Source: Flavobacterium sp. SM15
GTDB lineage: Bacteria; Bacteroidota; Bacteroidia; Flavobacteriales; Flavobacteriaceae
Length of the DNA stretch: 64,000 nt
Assembly: GCF_022012335.1 (NCBI RefSeq)
Contig: NZ_JAKLTO010000009.1
Location: forward strand, 24,412-88,411
Direction: 5' to 3'
Shown in pieces: positions 25,398-33,820 of the stretch (positions are counted from its first letter, which is position 1; each line of letters opens with the position of its first letter). The notes below the pieces were generated by a model. It was given only the letters and a program-made list of their open reading frames with translations, was not told where the DNA came from and searched no databases. The position numbers and the translations under genes are program-made.

Positions 25398-26099
25398 ATG
25401 ATTTTTTCGGGGTTCATACTAGGGTTAATCAGCAGTTTGCATTGCATTGGGATGTGTGGTCCCATTGCAATGATGCTGCCGCTTGATCATAAGAATCCTG
25501 CTAAAAAGACAGTACAGCTTTTAACGTATCATTCCGGAAGAGTAGTAGCCTACATGATTTTCGGCTTGGTTTTTGGTTTGTTGGGCAAAGGGCTTTTTCT
25601 GGCGGGAATGCAGCAGCAGTTGTCTGTTGTCATTGGCATTTTGATGATTGCATTCGTACTTATTCCGGAGAAAGTTCTCGCCCAATATAATTTTTCAAAA
25701 CCAGTTTTTAGACTGATTTCAAACGTGAAAACTTCTTTAGGGAATCAATTTAAAAAACGAAGTTATAAAGCCTTGTTTACCATTGGGTTATTGAACGGTT
25801 TTTTGCCTTGCGGATTGGTGTATGTGGCTTTATTCGGGGCGATTGCCATGCAAAATGAACTACTTGGAGTAGGTTATATGTTGCTTTACGGATTAGGAAC
25901 AATTCCGATGATGAGCGCTGTGGTTTATGTTTCCAATTTAGTAACAGTTCCGATGCGTAACAGGATTCAGAAAGTCATTCCTTTTGTTGCGGTTTTTATC
26001 GGAATGTTATTCATTATGCGCGGTTTAGGATTGGGAATTCCTTATGTTTCGCCAAGTGATTTGAGCCTTTTTGTGCAAAACAATCCGGTTTGCCGCTAA
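25398..26099 (+). CDS. SafE/UreH-like (DsbD-superfamily) membrane protein
   Basis: 233-residue protein with about six membrane helices. The N-terminal SSLHCIGMCGPIAMM and internal NGFLPCGLVYVALFG carry the paired Cys and Pro residues of the DsbD/CcdA-like two-halves fold, annotated as sulfite exporter TauE/SafE or UreH-like. In many bacteria this type of gene follows the cbb3 assembly genes and is linked to copper or thiol handling during oxidase maturation. It starts 2 bp after ccoH and ends the cco cluster. The exact transport or electron-transfer function is inference. Confidence 0.88.
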   Translation: MIFSGFILGLISSLHCIGMCGPIAMMLPLDHKNPAKKTVQLLTYHSGRVVAYMIFGLVFGLLGKGLFLAGMQQQLSVVIGILMIAFVLIPEKVLAQYNFSKPVFRLISNVKTSLGNQFKKRSYKALFTIGLLNGFLPCGLVYVALFGAIAMQNELLGVGYMLLYGLGTIPMMSAVVYVSNLVTVPMRNRIQKVIPFVAVFIGMLFIMRGLGLGIPYVSPSDLSLFVQNNPVCR

Positions 26100-26675
26100 T
26101 TACTTTTTAAGCGCTTCCCGAACTATTCTTCGGAGTTCCGGCACAACTTCTTCTTCAAACCAAGGATTTTTCTTTTGCCATAATTTGTTTCTTGGTGATG
26201 GATGTACAAGGGGTAAAAACTTAGGCAGAAATTCTTTGTAATGCTCAACGTTTTCCGTTAAATTCTTATACGATTTGTCTTTTAGATAATATTTATGCGC
26301 ATAATTTCCGATGAGTAGAATGAGTTTCACATCAGTAACTTGTTCTAAAATAAGTTGATGCCATAACGGCGCGCATTCCGGTCTTGGCGGTAAATCCCCC
26401 GATTTTCCTTTTCCGGGATAACAGAAACCCATCGGCATAATCCCAAAAATCGAAGTATCATAAAACTGATTTCGGTCTACATTGAGCCAACGACGTAATT
26501 CTTCACCACTGGCATCGTTCCAGGGGATTCCGCTTTGATGTGCTTTGGTGCCCGGAGCCTGACCAATAATAATAATTTTTGATTCCCTACTAATGGACAA
26601 AACCGGTTTCGGCTCATTCGGCAGGAACTCTTTGCAGATAATACATTGCTCTATTTTTTGAAGTAAATCTTCCAT
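26100..26675 (-). CDS. Uracil-DNA glycosylase family protein
   Basis: 191-residue protein of the uracil-DNA glycosylase superfamily. Visible motifs are IIIIGQAPGTKAHQSGIPWND (motif 1, the catalytic water-activating loop, about 35-55), GIMPMGFCYPGK with a conserved aromatic and Cys, LILLIGNYAHKYYL, and the C-terminal DNA-intercalation motif LPLVHPSPRN. Two N-terminal Cys (CIICKEF) recall the Fe-S UDG groups but the full four-Cys set is not evident. It converges with the SafE-like gene with no spacing. The function could be DNA repair of uracil or another deaminated base. Confidence 0.9.
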   Translation of the reverse strand: MEDLLQKIEQCIICKEFLPNEPKPVLSISRESKIIIIGQAPGTKAHQSGIPWNDASGEELRRWLNVDRNQFYDTSIFGIMPMGFCYPGKGKSGDLPPRPECAPLWHQLILEQVTDVKLILLIGNYAHKYYLKDKSYKNLTENVEHYKEFLPKFLPLVHPSPRNKLWQKKNPWFEEEVVPELRRIVREALKK

Positions 26676-26719
26676 AACAGGTTTGACTTACTTCAAAAGT
26701 AAGATTTATTTCTTTGTGA

Positions 26720-28084
26720 TTAAACCGTCATAGAGAACAATTGGGTTTGTGGCGCTTTGCGTTTTAAACGTAAATCGAAAGCCATACAGATGTTGCGCAC
26801 AAATGGTTTTCCTTTTTCGGTAACGGTAATGGCATTGTGTTGAATAACAAGTAAACCATCTTTTTCCATTTCCTGCAATTGTGCTATAACTTCGGGTAAT
26901 TCTTCAAAAAACAAATAATTTTCATCCCAAGAAGTTGTGAATTGACACATCAGATTTAAGATATGCTTGCGGATGGTCAAATCTTCATCATTTAAAATAT
27001 GACCTTTAAAAACAGGTATTTCATTGATTTCCAATCGTGTGTAATAATCTTCCAATGATTTTTCATTCTGAGCAAAACCATACCAGCTGTCACTAATGGA
27101 GGAAACACCTAAACCAATCATTAGTTGGGTTTTAGAAGAAGTGTATCCCATAAAATTACGGTGCAGTTTCCCTTCCTGAAACGCCTGAAACATACTGTCT
27201 TTTTTATGTGCAAAATGATCCATGCCGATTTCATGATAGCCTTTTTTAGCTAAAAGCTGTTTTCCGATTTCATAAAGACGACGTTTTTCATCGTCTTTAG
27301 GAACGTCTTGATCTTTAAAACCGCGTTGTCCGTTACCTTTAATCCAGGGAACATGGGCATAACTGTAAAAAGCTAATCGGTCAGGGGAAAGCGCTTTGGT
27401 TTTTTCAATCGTATCTACAATATTTTCAAGGGTTTGGAAGGGTAAACCGAAAATCAAATCGTGTGAAATGGAGGTGTAACCAATCTCTTTGGCCCAAAAC
27501 GTAACTTTCGCCACATTGTGGAACGGCTGAATTCTATGAATCGCATTTTGCACTTTTTCAGAATAGTCCTGAACCCCAAAACTTACTCTTCGAAAACCTA
27601 AATCAAATAATTTCTGAAGATGTTCACGTGTAGTATTGTTGGGATGTCCTTCAAAGCTGAATTCGTATTCCTCTGCTTTTTCTGCGCGTTTGAAAATTCC
27701 GGTGATGAGGTTTTCAAGGTTCTTCGGTGAGAAAAACGTCGGAGTTCCGCCGCCTAAATGAATTTCTTTGATAATTGGTTTTTCCGGAAACAAATCGCAG
27801 TACAAATTCCATTCTTTCAGAACCGCTTCAATGTAAGGATGTTCCACTTCATGACGTTTGGTAATACGTTTATGACAACCGCAAAACGTACACAAGCTTT
27901 CGCAAAAAGGTAAATGGATATACAAACTAATACCTTCGGAATCATTGCTTTCGGAAAACGATTTTATAAAGCTGTTTTTCCAGTTTTCCAATGAAAAAGA
28001 TGTTTCGTCCCAATACGGAACCGTTGGATAACTCGTGTATCGCGGCCCTGGAACGTTATATTTTTGAACTAATGAAGTGGTCAT
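26720..28084 (-). CDS. hemN: Oxygen-independent coproporphyrinogen III oxidase
   Basis: 454-residue radical-SAM enzyme converting coproporphyrinogen III to protoporphyrinogen IX without oxygen in heme synthesis. The start at 28082-28084 (MTTSLVQKYNVPGPRYTSYP) matches the family N-terminus and lies 21 bp after a -7 element; the longer frame upstream overlaps that promoter. The radical-SAM cluster motif is CESLCTFCGCH (about 65-75), with GGGTPTFF and FGVQDYSEKVQ as further HemN hallmarks, and a C-terminal HemN-C domain. An Fnr-like box at 28135-28148 suggests low-oxygen induction with the cbb3 oxidase. Confidence 0.96.
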   Translation of the reverse strand: MTTSLVQKYNVPGPRYTSYPTVPYWDETSFSLENWKNSFIKSFSESNDSEGISLYIHLPFCESLCTFCGCHKRITKRHEVEHPYIEAVLKEWNLYCDLFPEKPIIKEIHLGGGTPTFFSPKNLENLITGIFKRAEKAEEYEFSFEGHPNNTTREHLQKLFDLGFRRVSFGVQDYSEKVQNAIHRIQPFHNVAKVTFWAKEIGYTSISHDLIFGLPFQTLENIVDTIEKTKALSPDRLAFYSYAHVPWIKGNGQRGFKDQDVPKDDEKRRLYEIGKQLLAKKGYHEIGMDHFAHKKDSMFQAFQEGKLHRNFMGYTSSKTQLMIGLGVSSISDSWYGFAQNEKSLEDYYTRLEINEIPVFKGHILNDEDLTIRKHILNLMCQFTTSWDENYLFFEELPEVIAQLQEMEKDGLLVIQHNAITVTEKGKPFVRNICMAFDLRLKRKAPQTQLFSMTV

Positions 28085-28104
28085 ATTCAATGAATTTACA
28101 AGCT

Positions 28105-28148
28105 CAAAATTACTTTGGCGAGTTCGCATTTAAAATGATATTTGTCAT
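28105..28148 (-). promoter_or_regulatory. hemN promoter with Fnr-like box
   Basis: On the coding strand ATGAC-AAAT-ATCAT (28148 to 28135) precedes TAATTTTG (28112 to 28105). The first base of the box is again 43 nt before the G of the -7 element. The hemN ATG follows 21 bp after the -7. The same geometry is found at ccoI and ccoS. Confidence 0.72.
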
Positions 28149-28251
28149 GTTGGCAGTTGTAGAATAAATATTGTTAGAATAACCTGAAATTCCTTTTTTA
28201 TTAGTAATATTGATGTCCGTAAGCGAAAGGCATAAACCGCTTGGTTTTACT

Positions 28252-30522
28252 ATGAAAAAATTCAAAAACAGCTTTTTTTATTTCGGGATTGTTGGGGTCA
28301 CTTCGGCCATAATGTACTGGACAGTACAGCATGGAAAAGACCTTGAAGCTGGCAGAAATATTGTAGTTTCCAATACAGGGAATACACAATGGCAGGAATT
28401 TCTTAATTCATTAGAGCACAACCTCACCCATCCGTTAGCAATTTTATTGGCTCAGATTGTCATGATTGTTTTTGTGGCACGACTTTTTGGAGCCATTTTC
28501 AAGCGAATAGGACAGCCTACCGTTATTGGAGAAATTTTAGCCGGTATTTTTTTAGGCCCTTCTGTTATTGGGAATTACTTTCCTGAATTTTCGAATGCTT
28601 TGTTTCCTGCAGCATCATTGGGAAATTTACAGTTTCTCAGTCAAATAGGGCTTATCTTGTTCATGTTTGTGGTTGGGATGGAGCTGGATTTGAAAGTGCT
28701 TCAGAATAAAGCCAAAGAAGCCGTTGTAATTAGTCATGCGAGTATAGTTATCCCGTTTACTTTAGGGTTGGTTTTAGCCTATTTTATTTATGCAAAATTT
28801 GCTCCGGAAGGTGTAGAGTTCCTTTCTTTTGCACTCTTTACCGGAATTGCAATGAGTATCACGGCTTTTCCAGTTTTAGCGCGAATTGTGCAGGAGCGAG
28901 GCTTACATAAAACCAAATTAGGAGCCATGGTTATTACCTGTGCTGCCGCCGATGATATTACAGCTTGGTGTATTCTGGCAGCGGTTATCGCTATTGTAAA
29001 GGCGGGTTCTTTTTTGAGTTCGTTATACATTATGGCTTTGGCAATTATCTACGTTTTCTTAATGCTGAAGTTTGTAAAACCCTTCTTGAAACGTATTGGA
29101 GAGCTTTATGATAATCCCGACAGTATTACAAAACCTGTTGTGGCGATCTTCTTTTTGACCTTATTAATTTCATCCTACGCTACCGAAATTATCGGAATCC
29201 ACGCTTTATTTGGAGCTTTTATGGCAGGTGTGATCATGCCGGAAAGTATGCGTTTTCGTAATGTTTTCATTGAAAAAGTAGAGGATGTTTCTCAGGTAAT
29301 GTTGCTTCCGTTGTTCTTTGTATTTACAGGGCTTCGTACTCAGATTGGTTTGTTGGACGACGCTTATTTATGGGAAGTTTGCGGTTACATCGTTTTGGTT
29401 GCCGTAGTCGGGAAATTTGTAGGAAGCGCGCTAACGGCTAAATACGTTGGACAAAGCTGGAAAGACAGTTTGACCATTGGTGCTTTGATGAATACCAGAG
29501 GTTTGATGGAGCTTGTAGTTTTGAATATCGGTTATGATTTGGGCGTACTAAAACCAGAGATTTTTGCCATGATGGTAATTATGGCCTTAGCCACTACTTT
29601 TATGACGGGGCCAGCTTTGGATCTTATAAATTTTGTGTTTAAATCGAAGGCGGAGATTGTTCCAAAAGAAATCGTTCAGAACAATAAATTCAAGATACTC
29701 TTTTCGTTTCACAATGCAGAAGAAAGCCAGTCATTACTTCGTTTGGCGAATAACTTCGTAAAGAAAATGAATAATAATGCCATAGTTACTGCTATGCACA
29801 TTTTGCCAAGTAATGAATTAAGCCCGTATAATATTGACGAATACGAAATTGAAAGTTTCAAACCGGTTTTGCATACTTCGGAAGAGTTAAATCAGAAGGT
29901 GACGACTATTTTCAAAAGCTCGATTGAGGTTGAGAATGATGTAGTGGAAGTTTCCAATAAAGGCGATTTTGATCTGGTACTGATGAGTTTAAGCCAGTCT
30001 ATTTTTGACGGAACATTTTTAGGGCGAGTGCTTGGTTTTACAACGCGAATCATAAGCCCGGAGAGTTTGATTAATAAATTTACCGGCAAGGAAAAGCTGT
30101 TTGATAATGCTCATTTTGATGAAAGAACCGCCATGATTTTATCCAAAACCGAGGTTCCTGTTGGTATTTTGGTTGATAAAAATTTCCATAACGCAAACAG
30201 GGTTTTTGTATTACTCTTGGATGAAAGCGATTTGTTTTTGTTGGATTACGCTAAACAATTGATTGAAAATTCTAATGCTTCGGTTACTATTTTGGATAAA
30301 GCCGGTCATTTAAAAGGAAGTTCTGTGTTTAACGAGCAGATTGATAAAATCAGTAAAAAATATCCAAAACACGTTAAATTGGCAGTTGAAAGAAAGATCG
30401 AAAAAGCCTTATTAGACGAACAGGATTTAATGATAATAAGCGTAGAAACCTGGAAAATGCTCTTAGAAAAACAGAGTTCCTGGTTAAACAAAACGCCATC
30501 GTTATTAATTATGAAACCATAA
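28252..30522 (+). CDS. CPA2-type cation:proton antiporter
   Basis: 756-residue membrane antiporter. The ATG at 28252 (MKKFKNSFFYFG) is preferred because a -7-like TAATATTG (28205-28212) overlaps the alternative starts at 28210-28213. One extra N-terminal helix is followed by about 12 membrane helices of the Na+/H+ exchanger fold (about 60-450), with GQPTVIGEILAGIFLGPS, the paired acidic residues in AADDITAWC and a late FMNTRGLMELVVLN-like helix, then a soluble C-terminal domain of about 280 residues resembling USP-like regulatory domains. Ion specificity (Na+ or K+) is not determined by sequence. Monocistronic, ending in a bidirectional terminator. Confidence 0.92.
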   Translation: MKKFKNSFFYFGIVGVTSAIMYWTVQHGKDLEAGRNIVVSNTGNTQWQEFLNSLEHNLTHPLAILLAQIVMIVFVARLFGAIFKRIGQPTVIGEILAGIFLGPSVIGNYFPEFSNALFPAASLGNLQFLSQIGLILFMFVVGMELDLKVLQNKAKEAVVISHASIVIPFTLGLVLAYFIYAKFAPEGVEFLSFALFTGIAMSITAFPVLARIVQERGLHKTKLGAMVITCAAADDITAWCILAAVIAIVKAGSFLSSLYIMALAIIYVFLMLKFVKPFLKRIGELYDNPDSITKPVVAIFFLTLLISSYATEIIGIHALFGAFMAGVIMPESMRFRNVFIEKVEDVSQVMLLPLFFVFTGLRTQIGLLDDAYLWEVCGYIVLVAVVGKFVGSALTAKYVGQSWKDSLTIGALMNTRGLMELVVLNIGYDLGVLKPEIFAMMVIMALATTFMTGPALDLINFVFKSKAEIVPKEIVQNNKFKILFSFHNAEESQSLLRLANNFVKKMNNNAIVTAMHILPSNELSPYNIDEYEIESFKPVLHTSEELNQKVTTIFKSSIEVENDVVEVSNKGDFDLVLMSLSQSIFDGTFLGRVLGFTTRIISPESLINKFTGKEKLFDNAHFDERTAMILSKTEVPVGILVDKNFHNANRVFVLLLDESDLFLLDYAKQLIENSNASVTILDKAGHLKGSSVFNEQIDKISKKYPKHVKLAVERKIEKALLDEQDLMIISVETWKMLLEKQSSWLNKTPSLLIMKP

Positions 30523-30551
30523 AAAAAAGCTCCAGATTCTGGAGCTTTTTT
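30523..30551. terminator. Bidirectional terminator after antiporter gene
   Basis: AGCTCCAGA and TCTGGAGCT flanked by A and T runs, immediately after the antiporter stop codon and 22 bp past the stop of the leftward DUF4468 gene. Confidence 0.85.
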
Positions 30552-30572
30552 GTTTTTATCGTTTTGAGTTTT

Positions 30573-31121
30573 TTACCAATCGTTTTTATTGGCAGAAGCT
30601 TTACTCATCTCTTTTTTGATGTTCGATTTAATCGTTTCAATTTCGGCATTAATTGCTCCGTAATAAGCATTCAAAATTTCCATTGTTTTAGGTTTTTGAG
30701 CGGCTTTTTCTGCTGCGGTTTTGTCAAATAGCTTTTCTAATGGCGTTTCTGTTACTTCGGTTTTGGTTATGATGTTTTTAATCTCGTATTTGTATTTGTT
30801 GTCTTTAGACAGGATTGCAACTGTGTAATACAATTTCACTTTTACATCTGCTCCGTTAATTTTTACAGTCATAATCGAATACTGCGTATCGGAAACCGAT
30901 GATGCTTCTGCGTTTTGCTTAAGTTTATCCTGAGTCACTTTATAAGTGTTTACGAAAAACATTTTTGAGTTGGTAAACAAATCTTGTTTGGTTTTCCCTT
31001 CAGCAGGAACAACTTCTGTAAAAATGATTTGTCCGTTTTCGTTTAAAGGAAAATCGAATTTTGGTTGCTGTGCATTAACTGCGAAAGTGGCAAACAACAA
31101 GAAAAAAAATATTTTTTTCAT
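30573..31121 (-). CDS. DUF4468 domain secreted protein
   Basis: 182-residue protein with a signal peptide at residues 1-17 (ending AVNAQ). The following FDFPLNENGQIIFTEVVPAEGKTK-like segment, split here by TKQDLFTNSKMFFVNTY, is the DUF4468 domain (about 20-130), a TBP-like fold of unknown function common in Bacteroidota. The C-terminal part is Lys-rich and helical. It probably acts in the periplasm or on the outer membrane. It is alone, between a terminator and the decayed gene at 31289, and its role is unknown. Confidence 0.87.
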   Translation of the reverse strand: MKKIFFFLLFATFAVNAQQPKFDFPLNENGQIIFTEVVPAEGKTKQDLFTNSKMFFVNTYKVTQDKLKQNAEASSVSDTQYSIMTVKINGADVKVKLYYTVAILSKDNKYKYEIKNIITKTEVTETPLEKLFDKTAAEKAAQKPKTMEILNAYYGAINAEIETIKSNIKKEMSKASANKNDW

Positions 31122-31288
31122 TTTAAGATTGGGTTAATGGGTTAATAGAACTACAATATTAGTATATTTTTTAAAATAAAAAAGTTTTTAAAATTTAAAC
31201 AACAACATTAAAAAGCCAGATGTTCTTTAAGCTTGTTTTTTTGTCAGACAATCATTATAAAGCAATATATTTGTAAAAATTTCAAAAA

Positions 31289-31748
31289 TTGAAAAAAAAT
31301 CCTACTTTTAATTTTGTTCCCGATTTTAAGTTTTTCTCAAGAACAAATTGGTAGTGATATCAATGGAGAATTAAGTGATGATAGGAGTGGTAGGAGTGTT
31401 TCAATGTCAGCCAATGGTACTATTGTGGCTATTGGTGCTTCTTATGCTGATGGAATTGGAACTAATTCCGGTAATGTAAGAGTGTATGATTTAACAGTTG
31501 TTTTAGCCAGCGATAGTTTTGTACAAGCTAATTTTAAGGTATATCCAAATCCTACAACTGATAAGGTAACCATTGAATTAAAAGAAGGTTTGCAAATTGA
31601 AAAAGTTAATGTTTATTCTACTTTAGGACAATTAGTTAAAACCGAAAAAGATACAGTAATTTCAGTTGGTGACTTAGCAAAAGGTACTTATTATTTAGAA
31701 GTTGTGACCAATCAAGGGAAAGCTGCTAAAACTATTGTTGTGGAGTAA
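31289..31748 (+). pseudogene. Decayed T9SS-sorted secreted protein (start lost, internal deletion)
   Basis: The intact tail (FKVYPNPTTDKVTIELKEG to TIVVE) is a type-A sorting domain. It is joined after a short stretch (about residues 10-55, SGRSVSMSANGTIVAIGAS then GNVRVYDL) that looks like the first blade of a much larger repeat beta-propeller protein; most blades are missing. The expected signal peptide (KKILLLILFPILSFSQ) can be read in frame, but its initiator is not there: TGA stands where ATG would be, next to a run of eight A that puts the nearby TTG (31289-31291) one base out of frame. A weak TTG at 31314 is the only in-frame start. A good promoter, TATATTTG (31266-31273), persists. 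Called a pseudogene; a short functional product cannot be ruled out. Confidence 0.65.
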
Positions 31749-31828
31749 TATCTTGCTTAAAGTAAAAATATTTGTGCTTGTTCCGTTTCTGAAGGACTTA
31801 AAGTCAGAACCGTACAGCTTATAAAATT

Positions 31829-31870
31829 AAAAACCGCATTAGCTTTAAAATTAGCTAATTGCGGTTTTTT
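31829..31870. terminator. Terminator of tmRNA (bidirectional)
   Basis: AAAACCGCA with TTAGCT pairs with AGCTAA and TGCGGTTTT; long A and T runs on both sides. It lies directly beyond the tmRNA 3' end and can also stop transcripts from the decayed gene at 31289. Confidence 0.8.
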
Positions 31871-31874
31871 AATG

Positions 31875-32268
31875 TGGAGTCGGAGAGAATCGAACTCTCG
31901 TCCAAACAAGCAATCGAAGAGCTTTCTACACGCTTAGTTTCCGATTTAATTTTCGACAAAAAGCAAGGCCGGAAACCGCCACTTTCTGCTTAGCTTTATG
32001 AGTTTCAGAACGGATTTAAAGCATTACCTTTCCTAGGTTTACTTTTACGGTTCCCCTAATCCAAACGCCATAAACCAAGGCTTTTGAGGAGAATCTAGCT
32101 TTCCTACCTGGTAGGAACTAGGCAAATCTTACTATAATTCAGATTAAGCAGCTAAAGCGTAATTATTTTCGCCGTGTAAAATTGTGAAACCTTTTATTAA
32201 CGAGAATTGTCCCAGTTCTCGACGTGCTTACTGTCCAATTCCACTCGCTGTCAAAACCAGTCGACCCC
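31875..32268 (-). ncRNA. ssrA: Transfer-messenger RNA (tmRNA)
   Basis: Rescues stalled ribosomes and tags their products for proteolysis. 5' end GGGGUCGACUGG at 32268; 3' end with T-arm GAGAGUUCGAUUCUCUC and acceptor CGACUCC plus discriminator A at 31875. The two ends pair as a tRNA-like acceptor stem. The CCA is not encoded (CAU follows). The internal tag reading frame at 32173 to 32144 encodes GENNYALAA and stops with UAA, the usual ALAA ending. About 394 nt, normal for a one-piece tmRNA. A TAACTTTG at 32323 to 32316 is a possible -7 element, with a 5' extension removed during processing. Confidence 0.95.
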
Positions 32269-32568
32269 AATTTTTCAGTATCTGATACAGGTTTTAAAGC
32301 AAATATCAGACCACAAAGTTAAAGCATTTAATTTTCAATTGAAACTCTTGTTTAAAGAAAAATCCTTTTGTGTAGGAATTAAAAAAAGATGTTCCGAATA
32401 TCTTAAAAAAACAATTGAAAAAAACGAATGAAAATAATTGCTTCGCTATTCTTTAAATGTTACATTTGGGCGAAAATAAATAAAAACAAACAAATCAAAA
32501 CAGTAAAATTTAAATTATTGTTATAAAAATAGCAATAATTATAAAAATTTTGCAAAGAGTGCCTTACA
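32269..32568. other. Divergent tmRNA and dehydrogenase promoter region, no gene
   Basis: 300 bp without a credible gene. Leftward it holds the tmRNA promoter candidates; rightward TACATTTG (32461-32468) and AAATTTTG (32545-32552) are two -7 candidates for the dehydrogenase gene at 32569. Nothing else stands out. Confidence 0.45.
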
Positions 32569-33771
32569 ATGAAATTTGGAATAATTAAAGAAAGAAAAAC
32601 CCCGCCGGATAGACGCGTGGTTTTTACTCCTACAGAATTAGTGAAACTAAAGGAGCAGTTTCCTCAGGCGGAAATTAAAGTGGAATCTTCAGATATCCGC
32701 GTTTTTTCTGATGAAGAATATAGAAAATTAGGTTTTGAAGTTACCGATGATCTTTCAGATTGCGACGTATTACTTGGTGTGAAAGAAGTGCCGGTAGACG
32801 CTTTAATACCAAATAAAAAATATTTTTTCTTTTCCCATACCATTAAAAAACAAGCCTATAACAGAAAATTACTTATTGCCTGCTTAGAAAAGAATATCAA
32901 GTTAATTGATCATGAAACGATTGTAGACCATACCAACCACCGTTTAATTGGCTTCGGGCGCTATGCCGGAATTGTTGGAGCTTACAATGGTTTTAGAGCT
33001 TTCGGTATCAAATACGAATTGTTCAATTTACCTAAAGCGGAAACTTTGGCAGATAAAGCCGCTTTAGTAGAAAGATTACGTCGTCCGATGTTGCCACCAA
33101 TCAAGATCGTATTAACCGGTCACGGTAAAGTTGGAATGGGAGCGAAGGAGATTTTGGACGCCATGAAAATCAAACAGGTTTCTGCAGACGATTATCTAAC
33201 CAAAACTTATACAGAGCCGGTTTATACTCAAATTGACGTTTTGGATTATAACAAACGCAAAGATGGGCAAAAGCTGGACAATAAAGATTTCTATACCCAT
33301 CCTGAAGAATACGTTTCAGATTTTGAGCGTTTTACCAAAGTTTCGGATATTTTTATGGCAGGACATTTTTACGGAAATGGCGCGCCGGTAATCTTAACCC
33401 GTGAAATGCTTAATGCTCCGGATAATAAAATCAAAGTAATCGCTGATATTTCCTGTGATGTGAACGGGCCGATTGAATCAACAATTCGCTCTTCGACTAT
33501 TGCAGAACCTTTGTACGGATATTATCCAAGTCAAGGAGTTGAAGTAGATATCAATCATCCAGGTGCTATTGTAGTAATGGCTGTCGATAATTTACCTTGT
33601 GAATTACCGAAAGATGCCAGTGAAGGTTTTGGAGAAATGTTTTTAACTCACGTTATTCCTGCATTTTACAATGGAGATAAAGACGGAATTTTAGAACGTG
33701 CCAAAATTACTGAAAACGGCCAACTAACCGAAAGATTTAAATATCTGCAGGATTATGTAGATGGAAAATAA
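32569..33771 (+). CDS. Alanine dehydrogenase/saccharopine dehydrogenase-type NAD(P) oxidoreductase
   Basis: 400-residue protein with an N-terminal AlaDh/PNT domain (MKFGIIKERKTPPDRRVVFTP, with the conserved Lys and Arg, about 1-130) and a Rossmann domain whose nucleotide loop reads VLTGHGKVGMGA (about 181-192). The family includes alanine dehydrogenase, transhydrogenase alpha subunit and lysine-forming saccharopine dehydrogenase; the late DISCDVNGPIE and HPGAIVVMAVDNLPCELPKD-like segments resemble the saccharopine branch. Substrate cannot be settled from sequence. No signal peptide, cytoplasmic. Monocistronic with a strong terminator. Confidence 0.85.
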   Translation: MKFGIIKERKTPPDRRVVFTPTELVKLKEQFPQAEIKVESSDIRVFSDEEYRKLGFEVTDDLSDCDVLLGVKEVPVDALIPNKKYFFFSHTIKKQAYNRKLLIACLEKNIKLIDHETIVDHTNHRLIGFGRYAGIVGAYNGFRAFGIKYELFNLPKAETLADKAALVERLRRPMLPPIKIVLTGHGKVGMGAKEILDAMKIKQVSADDYLTKTYTEPVYTQIDVLDYNKRKDGQKLDNKDFYTHPEEYVSDFERFTKVSDIFMAGHFYGNGAPVILTREMLNAPDNKIKVIADISCDVNGPIESTIRSSTIAEPLYGYYPSQGVEVDINHPGAIVVMAVDNLPCELPKDASEGFGEMFLTHVIPAFYNGDKDGILERAKITENGQLTERFKYLQDYVDGK

Positions 33772-33773
33772 TA

Positions 33774-33800
33774 AAAAGCCCCGATTTAGTCGGGGCTTTT
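33774..33800 (+). terminator. Terminator of the dehydrogenase gene
   Basis: AAAAGCCCCGA (33774-33784) and TCGGGGCTTTT (33790-33800) form a perfect 11-bp stem three bases after the stop codon. The A run on the other side lets it also serve the leftward creD operon. Confidence 0.9.
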
Positions 33801-33820
33801 ATTTTAATAAATTGGGGGTT

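Noticed and set aside
12016..28212. Identical TTAGTAATATTG before the protease (12012-12023) and the antiporter (28201-28212)
   Set aside because: Likely two weak -7 elements; the shared bases fit promoter consensus and no common function or operator is seen.
32207..32431. 74-residue open frame rightward over the tmRNA end
   Set aside because: It reads antisense to the tmRNA 5' part and its promoter; composition is not protein-like.
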